The translations under genes and the position numbers were made by a program. Positions 23,747-31,448 of a stretch of 64,000 bases of DNA are shown one piece after another; the first letter of the stretch is position 1; every line of letters begins with the position of its first letter. Source of the stretch: UTCHB3 sp002050155 (GTDB lineage Bacteria; Bacteroidota; Ignavibacteria; Ignavibacteriales; Ignavibacteriaceae); the NCBI GenBank assembly GCA_030584105.1, contig CP129491.1:1364001-1428000 (forward strand), written 5' to 3'. The notes below the pieces were generated by a model. That model saw nothing but the letters and a program-made list of their open reading frames with translations. It had not been told where the DNA came from and ran no database searches.

Positions 23747-23808
23747 TTTTTCCCTGTGTTTTACCGGGTGTGTTTACCAAAAGTTTTCCCTGTGTTTTAC
23801 CGGGTGTG
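23747..23808. repeat. Direct repeat of 25 bp, 36 bp apart
   Basis: TTTTCCCTGTGTTTTACCGG with GTGTG following occurs at 23748 and again at 23784. It lies in the 326-base gap between moxR and the pduT-like gene, just after the end of the latter. No gene or clear terminator is otherwise seen in this gap. Confidence 0.8.
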
Positions 23809-23847
23809 CTCTTTTCAGATTCACACTGTTTTTAATTAAACCTTCTA

Positions 23848-24402
23848 CTAAACCATTTCCCGCAACAACTCGGGTCTTGGTTGCGCAATAACAACTTTAT
23901 TTGTTAAAAGCCCTTTCTCCTGAATTACCAAAGCTCCGGCATCAACCGCAGACTGCACCGCCGCCACTTCACCCGTAATTGTGCAAAAAGCCTTGCCGCC
24001 GAGTGCCATAGCTAAGCGAATCTCAATCAGTTTAACCGACGCCGCTTTAACCGCCGCATCGGCTGCTTCTATCAACGAGGCAACAGAAAAACTTTCCAAA
24101 ATTCCCAAAGCCTGTAATAATTCGACATTCGAATGCCCGGAAAGTGCCGGAAATAAATCAGGGTGTACATTCGGTATGACGAAAAAATCCACAACCCCGA
24201 ACCCGATTGTATCAACTGCTGTTTCAACCGATGACCTGACCGCCGCCACTTCCCCGCCGATTATCGTCATATATTTACCCGAGCAAATCGTACGCGAAAC
24301 CACCAATTCAACTTCTGCGGTTTTTAGCATAATATCCGCCGCCTGCATTCCCGCAGCAATACTGCTCATTTCGATGAGACCTAACGATGTTTTTTTAATC
24401 AT
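23848..24402 (-). CDS. pduT: PduT-like tandem BMC-domain shell protein
   Basis: 184 residues made of two BMC domains (about 5-85 and 97-180: LGLIEMSSIAAGMQAADIML and ILESFSVASLIEAADAAVKA). It aligns along its length with PduT, the trimeric microcompartment shell protein that holds a [4Fe-4S] cluster in its central pore. Cys40 in SRTICSGKY is the counterpart of the PduT cluster ligand (SKTICPGK in the Salmonella protein). GEVAAV repeats mark the pore-side edges of both halves. It lies 12 bases after the pduS-like gene, whose flavin/Fe-S product is its known partner. Shell hexamers and signature enzymes are not in the window. Confidence 0.9.
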   Translation of the reverse strand: MIKKTSLGLIEMSSIAAGMQAADIMLKTAEVELVVSRTICSGKYMTIIGGEVAAVRSSVETAVDTIGFGVVDFFVIPNVHPDLFPALSGHSNVELLQALGILESFSVASLIEAADAAVKAASVKLIEIRLAMALGGKAFCTITGEVAAVQSAVDAGALVIQEKGLLTNKVVIAQPRPELLREMV

Positions 24403-24414
24403 TTTTCAATCTTC

Positions 24415-25734
24415 TTAATTGTTCAAAATTCTGATAAATTCTTTGTTTACATCCACCACCGTGCCTGATATTGAAGCGTGAATGGTCGAACCTAATTTCC
24501 CTTCGGGAATTGTCGCTATCACATCACCTTTCGCAACCCTGTCCCGCAGCGCAACTTTTGGCTCAGAAGGTTCACCGACAGCCTGTTTCAGTTTTATTAC
24601 CACTTCTTTCGGTCGGTAATCAACATCCACAAAAGGTGTGTCAGCGGCTAAATGACTTACATTCAGTTTTTTCATCAACATTTTTAAAGGCACTTTTCTC
24701 CCTTCTTTCATAGGATGAATTTTCACGGGATGTGTCTGGACATACTTCACACCTTCCAACCTCATCTGCCGTTTCGACTGGTCGCACGCCTCGCGTGGGA
24801 AAAGGTCTTCGGGACAGGCATACAAGGTACACAGCCCGCAGCCGCTGCAAAGTTCCGCCATCTGATTCCAGTAGCCCGCTCCTGTTGCTGTGAACTGCAG
24901 CGACCTCATTACTTTGTGCGGCTGTACATTGTAACCCAACAAATAGCGAGGGCAGAACTCGGTGCAATAGGTACACTGGTCGCACGCTGACTTACCGATT
25001 CTGTGCCAGTTTTCTTCAGGCTGCCCCATCCGGAAAACAAGCTGGTGTTTCTTCGGCAAAACAATGAACCCCGCTGTGGTTTTTGTAACGGGTTCATCCA
25101 AATTAGTCATCAGTTTACCCATCATCAAACCGCCGTTGAACACCGAGTACTCCGGCTCCGTGCTTCCTCCGGCAAGCTCAATCACTTCTTTAGCCGGGGT
25201 TCCGATAGGCACAAAAAATGCTGAGGGGTTTTTAACGGCACCTGCAACGCACAGAAATTTTTCCGTTACCGGCTTTTCATCTGCTGCACGCCTTACATTC
25301 ATTAAGGTTTCAACATTGTTAACCACACAACCGACATCCAAAGGGATGCCGCCGGCCGGTATCAGCCTGCCCGTTGCTAAGTAAACAAGCTCGTATTCAT
25401 CACCTGATGGGTAAAAATCGCCAAGTTCTGTTATTTCAATCGGATGTGAACCAATTGCTGCTTTAACCGCTTCGATAGCAAGCGCATTCTTAGATTTTAT
25501 TCCGAAATAGCCTTTTTTTGCGCCGGTTGATTCTATCATCATCATCATGCCTTCAACCATTTCTTTGGCTTTCAGCAACATCAACTCGTAATCCTTGTGC
25601 AGAAGTGGCTCGCACTCGGCACCGTTGGCGAGTACAAACTCAACTTTCGAGCCGGATTTAACATGCGTGGGGAAACCCGCTCCGCCGGCGCCGACAACTC
25701 CTGCTTCTCTTATTTGGTTAACAATATCAGCCAT
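24415..25734 (-). CDS. pduS: PduS-like RnfC-type flavin/Fe-S oxidoreductase
   Basis: 439 residues. The N-terminal REAGVVGAGGAGFPTHVKSG is the RnfC/NuoF-type nucleotide-binding loop. An SLBB segment lies near 185-250. Two 4Fe-4S motifs follow (CDQCTYCTEFCP near 254 and CSGCGLCTLYACP near 298). The C-terminus is a barrel-sandwich-hybrid domain (AKGDVIATIPEGKLGSTIHA). This order matches PduS, the cobalamin reductase / electron carrier of microcompartments, rather than RnfC, which has the sandwich domain first. It is immediately upstream of pduT and likely passes electrons through the PduT pore. Confidence 0.9.
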   Translation of the reverse strand: MADIVNQIREAGVVGAGGAGFPTHVKSGSKVEFVLANGAECEPLLHKDYELMLLKAKEMVEGMMMMIESTGAKKGYFGIKSKNALAIEAVKAAIGSHPIEITELGDFYPSGDEYELVYLATGRLIPAGGIPLDVGCVVNNVETLMNVRRAADEKPVTEKFLCVAGAVKNPSAFFVPIGTPAKEVIELAGGSTEPEYSVFNGGLMMGKLMTNLDEPVTKTTAGFIVLPKKHQLVFRMGQPEENWHRIGKSACDQCTYCTEFCPRYLLGYNVQPHKVMRSLQFTATGAGYWNQMAELCSGCGLCTLYACPEDLFPREACDQSKRQMRLEGVKYVQTHPVKIHPMKEGRKVPLKMLMKKLNVSHLAADTPFVDVDYRPKEVVIKLKQAVGEPSEPKVALRDRVAKGDVIATIPEGKLGSTIHASISGTVVDVNKEFIRILNN

Positions 25735-25903
25735 ATCTGTATTCTCTGAATGGTTAAAAATTTCTTTTAATCTTTGCTATGTAATTTCGCTAATTTTAAC
25801 TTAATAAGCTTTGGTTTATTTCTCAAAATATTCCAGATTTTCAGTTTAACACCAATTCTTTCAGGTTATAAAGCCGATTCCTTCCGCCTCGGCTCGTAAA
25901 ACT

Positions 25904-27568
25904 TCAGTTTTTTCTAAAAGTTCTGAAGAAAGTTTTAATCAATTTTATCGCCCCGTCAAATTTAACGGGGAGTGATTTTGCATACAAAAGTTCAATCCCC
26001 CCTTTTAACCCATCGTAAATATCTTTTCCGTGAGGGTACCACCACATATTTTTTTGAACTCCGGGCAGAATATCATCAACAATGCAGTGTGGCTGCGTCA
26101 TCCCCAACAGCCCCTCTTCACCGTGCGTTCTGCCAAGCCCCGATTCCTTAAACCCGCCCCACGGCGTTTCCGCCAAGCCGTGCGTCATCAGATGATCGTT
26201 AATCGTAACGGTGCCCGCCTCCAATTTCCTGGCAAACTCGCGCCCTCGTTTCCGGTCGCGCGTCCAGACTGAAGCAGTTAAGCCTAAGTTGGAATTGTTG
26301 GCTTTCGCTATTGCTTCTTCTTCTGTCGAAAAGATATCAATACCCAACAGGGGTCCAAATGTTTCCTCTTTCATCAGAAGCATATCTTCGCTAACTTTCT
26401 CAACCGCATAAGGCTTGTGGAATCTTCCTTTTTCTTCACCTGTTGAAACGCCAACCAATGGTGTTGCCTTAGCCCCCTTATCTATCGCATCAGCAAGGTG
26501 CTTCTGAACGGTTTCCAACTGCTTTTGCGTGGTCATTGCCCCAATTTCAACATCGTAACTTGAGCCGTTTCCTTGCCTTAGAAACAATGATTGCCTTTTA
26601 AGTTCCGTTACAAAATCCTCGTAAATTTTTTCGTGAACATAAATCCGTTCAACTCCTGCACACGACTGCCCCGAGTTGCTAAGCCCCGCCCAGAGTGCAC
26701 CCGCTACGGCTCTGTGGATGTTTGCATCTTCAAGAACGATCATTGCGTCGTTGCCGCCCAGTTCCAATGAAACAGGCAGTAGCCTTTCAGCCGCTTTTTT
26801 CATCAGTTGCTTGCCGACATCTACCGAACCGGTGAAGTATAGCTTATCTATCCCCGACTCAATGAAAGCATCGCCGGCAATTCTTCCCGGAATGTTTACC
26901 AAAGTGAAAACACCTTCAGGGATTTCTCCCATTTCAACCGTTTCACGGAGCAATTTTGATACTTCCTGAGTTTGGCTTGCAGCTTTTAACACGACACAGT
27001 TACCGGCAATTAATGCCATTGCAATCTCGTGAAGTGGTATCCCGAAAGGGTAGTTCCAAGGGCTGATTATACCCACCACACCGTAAGGCACCCTTTCAAC
27101 GATTGAAACCTTGTTGGCGAGCAACAGGCTGCCCGGTTTTAGTCTTTTTCGTCTGAGCACTCTGCCGGCGTTTTTTGCGTAATAATTAAGTGCCAAAACA
27201 GAGGGCATCACTTCTGTTGAAAAGGCGTCAAAAACCGTTTTTCCCGATTCTGAAGATATTACTGCTGCGAAACGGTCGGCATTATCAACAATATAGTCCC
27301 GCATCTTTAACAAGTGTCTTTTCCGCTCACTGAAAGGAAGTGCACCCCATTTTTTCGCCGCTTTTTTTGCCTCTGCAACGGCTTGGTTTAATTCTGCCAC
27401 AGTGTTCACCGGGGTTTCACCCACTTTTTCACCGCTTGCCGGATTATAGGTTATTGTAACTTCCGGCTTAGTGGTAAATTGTTCTTTTGAACCAACCGGA
27501 GACTCATTATCTGATTGTGATATAGTGTTATCTGATTGTGATATAGTGTTCATTTCAGGTTCCGTCAT
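25904..27568 (-). CDS. NAD(P)-dependent aldehyde dehydrogenase
   Basis: 554 residues. The ALDH core begins near residue 38 (VTITYNPASGEKVGETPVN), with SPWNYPFGIPLHEIA, FTGSVDVGKQL, catalytic Glu in SLELGGND and catalytic Cys in GLSNSGQSCAGVERIY, and EETFGPLLGI near the end. It belongs to the hydrolytic ALDH superfamily, not the CoA-acylating PduP/EutE type. The first 35 residues are a low-complexity leader with a 7-residue repeat (NTISQSD twice). The C-terminus extends about 50 residues past the core and ends basic and hydrophobic. The ATG overlaps the SDR stop by 4 bases, so the two oxidoreductases are coupled. Confidence 0.9.
   Translation of the reverse strand: MTEPEMNTISQSDNTISQSDNESPVGSKEQFTTKPEVTITYNPASGEKVGETPVNTVAELNQAVAEAKKAAKKWGALPFSERKRHLLKMRDYIVDNADRFAAVISSESGKTVFDAFSTEVMPSVLALNYYAKNAGRVLRRKRLKPGSLLLANKVSIVERVPYGVVGIISPWNYPFGIPLHEIAMALIAGNCVVLKAASQTQEVSKLLRETVEMGEIPEGVFTLVNIPGRIAGDAFIESGIDKLYFTGSVDVGKQLMKKAAERLLPVSLELGGNDAMIVLEDANIHRAVAGALWAGLSNSGQSCAGVERIYVHEKIYEDFVTELKRQSLFLRQGNGSSYDVEIGAMTTQKQLETVQKHLADAIDKGAKATPLVGVSTGEEKGRFHKPYAVEKVSEDMLLMKEETFGPLLGIDIFSTEEEAIAKANNSNLGLTASVWTRDRKRGREFARKLEAGTVTINDHLMTHGLAETPWGGFKESGLGRTHGEEGLLGMTQPHCIVDDILPGVQKNMWWYPHGKDIYDGLKGGIELLYAKSLPVKFDGAIKLIKTFFRTFRKN
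27509..27550. repeat. 21-bp in-frame tandem repeat at the 5' end of the aldehyde dehydrogenase gene
   Basis: ATCTGATTGTGATATAGTGT plus T is present twice in perfect tandem and encodes the doubled SQSDNTI heptapeptide of the N-terminal leader. Confidence 0.9.
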
Positions 27569-28389
27569 TTTTCCCGTCCCCTAAAAGTACCCATACTTTC
27601 GGTAACTTTTAAAAATTTTAGCGACCACTGGAACAAAGTATCAGGCAAAAATCTCATCCTTGGCGTAAGGTGAACCGCATAAGGCCGCTTCGGTGAGTGA
27701 CGCCCCTTTTTAATTGCCGACTCAACAATTGCTTTTGCGATTACATCGTGGTTTTTTACCAACGGCACCAACAAACTCCCCGGAAATGGTATTTTTGCCC
27801 CCTCGAACATACCCGTTTTTAAATACGACGGATGAATGGACGAAAACTTAACCCCCGGTTTTCCCAATTTTTCGGCTTCAAATCTTAAGGATTCCGTCAG
27901 CCCGTAAACCGCCCACTTGCTGGCTGCGTAAATCGCAAGCCCCGGCACTCCGAGCAAACCGGCAGCAGAAGAAATATTAACAACATGCCCCCTGTTTCTT
28001 TCATACATTTTGGGCAAAAATGCTTTAATCGTGTAAATGAAACTCGTAAGGTTAACATCAATCGTTTTTTCCCAGTCAGAGTCAGGGCGCTCGTGGAAAT
28101 AACCGCTGCGGACATAACCGGCATTATTCACTAAAATATCAACACTTCCCATTTCGCTGAATGCAGTTTCAGCAAGTTCATAAACGCGGTTTTTATCCGT
28201 TACATCACACGAGTGAAAGAAAACCTTTCCTTTTCCCTCAAGCTCCCTGCGGGCATCTTCTATAGCCAAGGGGTTCAAATCCCAGATTGTAACAACTGCA
28301 CCCTCGCGTAACAGCCGTTTCACGGTAGCCAAGCCAATTCCCATGGCTCCGCCGGTTACAACCGCTGTGGTATCTTTAAGATTCTTCAT
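27565..28389 (-). CDS. Short-chain dehydrogenase/reductase
   Basis: 274 residues from ATG 28389 (MKNLKDTTAVVTGG); the frame is open 11 codons further but these add an unlikely leader. TGGAMGIG is the nucleotide-binding glycine motif, NNAG the core, NISSAAG carries the catalytic Ser and YAASK the Tyr/Lys pair. A C-terminal extension of about 60 residues (IVESAIKKGRHSPKRPYAVH) resembles SDRs that act on long-chain or lipid substrates. It is followed by a coupled aldehyde dehydrogenase, suggesting an alcohol to aldehyde to acid sequence (inference). Confidence 0.9.
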   Translation of the reverse strand: MKNLKDTTAVVTGGAMGIGLATVKRLLREGAVVTIWDLNPLAIEDARRELEGKGKVFFHSCDVTDKNRVYELAETAFSEMGSVDILVNNAGYVRSGYFHERPDSDWEKTIDVNLTSFIYTIKAFLPKMYERNRGHVVNISSAAGLLGVPGLAIYAASKWAVYGLTESLRFEAEKLGKPGVKFSSIHPSYLKTGMFEGAKIPFPGSLLVPLVKNHDVIAKAIVESAIKKGRHSPKRPYAVHLTPRMRFLPDTLFQWSLKFLKVTESMGTFRGREK

Positions 28390-28475
28390 TTGAATTTTTG
28401 ATCCCAATTTTCGGAATTTCAAACAAGCAATTTAGAAATTTTTGTCGAAAGAACTACGGCAACCATTCGGCTCTG

Positions 28476-28507
28476 TTTGTTTACTGTGGAATACCTTTAT
28501 ATTTTTG
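28476..28507 (+). promoter_or_regulatory. Promoter of the S51-like gene
   Basis: TTTG at 28476-28479 is followed after 20 bases by TATTTTTG at 28500-28507, a full match to the Bacteroidota-type TTTG-N19/20-TAnnTTTG pattern. The start site would be near 28514, about 36 bases before the proposed ATT start. Confidence 0.55.
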
Positions 28508-28549
28508 TAAATGTGTTATTTTTCAATCCGTAAATAAAGAGAGAAGAAC

Positions 28550-30589
28550 ATTCAACCGAGCAAACCCGTTAGGCAAAATTACACCCTTTTCTTATTTTTT
28601 CTCCTGATTTTGATTACTACTGTCTCACCTCAGGGGTATCTCTGTGTAGTGGGCGGCGGCGGTGAAAATCGTAACGACTGGAGCGACGAACCTTATGCCT
28701 GGTTTGTGCAAAAAAGTGGAAATGGCAGGATTATCGTCCTTTCTGCAGCGGATGAAACCGACTGGATACCGCAATACCTCGTCTCTCTTGGTGCTTCTTA
28801 CGCTTCGAACCTGAAAATAAACTCCGTTGCGCTGGCAAACTCACAGGCTGTTGCCGATTCGATTTCCTCTGCCGATGGTGTTTTTATTAAAGGCGGCGAC
28901 CAATACAACTACATAAAATATTGGAAAGGTACACTCACCGAAGCTGCCATTAAAGCCGTTTGGCAGCGCGGTGGTGCTGTCGGCGGCACTTCTGCCGGCG
29001 CTATGGTGCTCAGTAAATTTATTATTTCGGCTAAGTACGGAACTCTTTCACCCGAATCGGGCATCTCTAACCCCTTTCAGCAAACCGCAAATATCGAGAG
29101 CGATTTCCTCGGAATGATGCCTAACACTATTTTTGACACTCATTTTATCGAGCGGGCACGCCAGGGGCGGTTGGTTGCTTTTATGGCGCAACTTTTCTTA
29201 AGCGGAAACAGTGAAGTGGCGGGTGTGGGAATTGACGACAGAACCGCAATCTGTATTTCACCCGATGGAAAAGGGGTTGTGATGGGCAGCGGTGCCGTTG
29301 CTATTTACAAAGCAGATTCGCTTACTACATACCGCAGAGACGGAAATAAATACGAACTTGAAAATCTCTCAGTCCAACAATTGGTTAAAAATTGGGAATA
29401 CGATTTCAACTCGGGCACTGTTTCTGTTATTCCTTCATCCGCAAGGGCAATAACTCACCCACTAGCAACGGCGTTCGCAAATTCAGTTTATCTGACGGGG
29501 GGCAATTATCAGTCGATGGCGCACGCTGGTACCCTCTCAGAAATTGCTACAAAATCATCGGGCGGAAATATTATGATCTTTGCTGCAACAGCGTATCTCT
29601 CACAGGCGCAGGCAATTAAAGGCGTTTTAGACGGGCACTCAGCAACCTCTGAAATCATCGAATACACCGCTGCTTCTGAAAACGATCAGGCTCTTTTACA
29701 ACGAATCAACACAGCTGCGACTTTTATTTTTACGGGGAGCGACATCACCGGGCTTAAACCCCTTCTTACCCCTTCATCAAATGTTGGGAATGCGCTAAAA
29801 ACCCGTTTCGGCGAAACAGGGGTAATTTCAGCTTTCATCGGTGAAACCGCAAGATTAGCCTCTGACTTCTTCCCTGATAATCTTTTTAGCGACCAATACG
29901 CCGCTTATCGGGGAAAAATGACCGTGCAAAAAGGGTTTGGGCTTATTTCCGGTTTCAGCTACGGTCCGCTTACTTACGATAACTCAACATATCACGAAAA
30001 CAGGATGAGCGCCCTTATCTGGGCTGCTTTCAAAACGGGGATAAATTACGCTGTTTATAACCATGGAGTTGGCACCACTTCTTTTGAACCTGCTTCCAAA
30101 TTGGTTTACTATCGCAATTTCCCCCTCTTTTTATACGATTTTTCGGAAGCAACAATTGCCGACAGTTCAAAATACAGAGCATCAGGTAGCAGCGCTCCAA
30201 GGCAGGCTGCGGCGTTCGATCACTATAGAATTTCCGTTTCCAATAACTACGACAGGGTGTTCAGTTTAATCACTAAGAAATTTGAAGATACGCCGACTTC
30301 GGTAAAAGAAATTAACTCTAATCCTGAAAACTTTGAGATTGGGGCTTACCCCAATCCATTTAACACGAACACAATTTTATACATTACCACCCCGACGGAA
30401 ACTGAGTGTATAATTACACTTAATTCTTCAACGGGTGAGGAGATTAGTACCGTTTTCTCAGGTATCATTCAACCGGGGAAAACTGAACTTAACATCGATG
30501 CACGAAACCTCCCGTCGGGGGTTTACTTCGCCCGTGCATATTTCGTAAATGGCACGGTTTTGACTCAAAAATTGTTACTGCTTAAGTGA
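28550..30589 (+). CDS. Secreted cyanophycinase-like (peptidase S51) protein with a second degenerate S51 lobe and T9SS tail
   Basis: The first usual start is TTG 28610 (659 residues), but that cuts off a clear signal peptide (NYTLFLFFLLILITTVSPQ) encoded in frame just upstream. The only plausible start before it is ATT 28550, giving 679 residues. Counting from TTG 28610, lobe one (about 10-270) has the S51 nucleophile motif GGTSAGAM and FDTHFIERARQGRL. Lobe two (about 285-530) repeats the fold (VYLTGGNYQS, NIMIFAATAY, IFTGSDITGLKPL), but the nucleophile segment reads FIGETARLAS. The C-terminal 85 residues are a Por-type sorting domain (GAYPNPFNTNTILYITTP to KLLLLK). S51 enzymes cleave cyanophycin or Asp-containing dipeptides; the substrate here is unknown. 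Confidence 0.85.
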   Translation: MQPSKPVRQNYTLFLFFLLILITTVSPQGYLCVVGGGGENRNDWSDEPYAWFVQKSGNGRIIVLSAADETDWIPQYLVSLGASYASNLKINSVALANSQAVADSISSADGVFIKGGDQYNYIKYWKGTLTEAAIKAVWQRGGAVGGTSAGAMVLSKFIISAKYGTLSPESGISNPFQQTANIESDFLGMMPNTIFDTHFIERARQGRLVAFMAQLFLSGNSEVAGVGIDDRTAICISPDGKGVVMGSGAVAIYKADSLTTYRRDGNKYELENLSVQQLVKNWEYDFNSGTVSVIPSSARAITHPLATAFANSVYLTGGNYQSMAHAGTLSEIATKSSGGNIMIFAATAYLSQAQAIKGVLDGHSATSEIIEYTAASENDQALLQRINTAATFIFTGSDITGLKPLLTPSSNVGNALKTRFGETGVISAFIGETARLASDFFPDNLFSDQYAAYRGKMTVQKGFGLISGFSYGPLTYDNSTYHENRMSALIWAAFKTGINYAVYNHGVGTTSFEPASKLVYYRNFPLFLYDFSEATIADSSKYRASGSSAPRQAAAFDHYRISVSNNYDRVFSLITKKFEDTPTSVKEINSNPENFEIGAYPNPFNTNTILYITTPTETECIITLNSSTGEEISTVFSGIIQPGKTELNIDARNLPSGVYFARAYFVNGTVLTQKLLLLK

Positions 30590-30922
30590 AACATTTGTTG
30601 CCGGTTTCGCATGCTATTCTCAACTTTTTAAGTTTTGACGGCTGGTTGAAATCTAAGTCAAAAATATTTTTTAAATTCTTTTTTTAACAGATAATAAAGA
30701 GTTATATTTGAATCAGACTTTTTTATCTGATTTGTAAAAACAAAAAAAATGCCGGGGAAACTGAAAACAAAAGCAGCCCGAAAAAAGGCTCGTAGCTTGC
30801 TGAAGTTTAGCCTTTAACGGTTGTTGCATGGATTGTGGATTTTCGTTGTTTATGTTCCGGCTTAATTTTATTCATTCACTAAAAACCAGACTATATTCTG
30901 ATTTAATCTACACGGAGGTTAT
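30590..30922 (+). promoter_or_regulatory. Leader region of the nos cluster
   Basis: 333 bases with no gene. TATATTTG at 30703-30710 fits the downstream promoter element, with only TTTT at the expected upstream position. A 7-bp stem AAAGGCT/AGCCTTT (30784-30790 with 30809-30815) lies in the presumed leader. A strong GGAGG ribosome site at 30916-30920 precedes the cytochrome start. No convincing FNR- or NsrR-type operator is visible by eye. Confidence 0.4.
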
Positions 30923-31429
30923 ATGTTATCCAAAGTTAGAGAAGCTATTTTGCTGCTCTTTTCCATCACTCTTTTTGTTGCTTTCACCGGATGTGGTGGC
31001 GGAGATGAGGCAACTAAGAAAAAATCAAACGCCGAAGGTCAAGAGTCAGGTGTGGAAAACACCAGTGGGCTTACTGATTTTCAGCTTAAAAACGGTATCG
31101 GACCTGTTACTGAACCGTTGAAACTTAGCGAAAAACCCGACCCTGCAAAAGTTGCGAAAGGTGAAGCTCTTTTCAAAGAAAAATGCGAAACCTGCCACAA
31201 ACTTGATGAAAAATTAGTCGGGCCGGCTCAAAGAGATGTTATTGAAAGAAGAACACCTGAGTACATCGTAAATATGATAATGAACCCGGCGGAAATGTTG
31301 GAAAAACACCCGGAAGCCAAAAAAATGTTGCCTGAGTACTTAACTCCTATGACTTATCAGGATGTTACTCTTGACCAGGCTTTAGATATTCTGGAATACT
31401 TCAGATCAGTAGACCCAAAAAACAAATAA
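30923..31429 (+). CDS. c-type cytochrome lipoprotein, first gene of the nos cluster
   Basis: 168 residues. The lipobox VAFTGC puts the mature protein on a membrane anchor. A Gly/Lys/Glu-rich linker leads to a single class I cytochrome c domain (residues 75-165) with heme site CETCHK and distal Met in LTPMTYQDV. Its place right before nosZ, with a 19-base gap, makes it the likely electron donor to N2O reductase, as small cytochromes are in other clade II nos clusters. A GGAGG site lies 2 bases before the ATG. Confidence 0.88.
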   Translation: MLSKVREAILLLFSITLFVAFTGCGGGDEATKKKSNAEGQESGVENTSGLTDFQLKNGIGPVTEPLKLSEKPDPAKVAKGEALFKEKCETCHKLDEKLVGPAQRDVIERRTPEYIVNMIMNPAEMLEKHPEAKKMLPEYLTPMTYQDVTLDQALDILEYFRSVDPKNK

Positions 31430-31448
31430 CCAATCGGAAGGCACTCAA

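Noticed and set aside
28260..28290. GGTTCAAATCCC motif like a tRNA T-arm
   Set aside because: It lies inside the SDR gene and no acceptor or anticodon arm surrounds it.
30646..30661. TTGA-N8-TCAA as an FNR-type site before the nos cluster
   Set aside because: FNR-type sites have six bases between TTGA and TCAA; here there are eight and the centre is not symmetric.
30784..30815. Stem in the nos leader as a riboswitch
   Set aside because: Only a 7-bp stem with a long loop is present; I recognise no known aptamer core.
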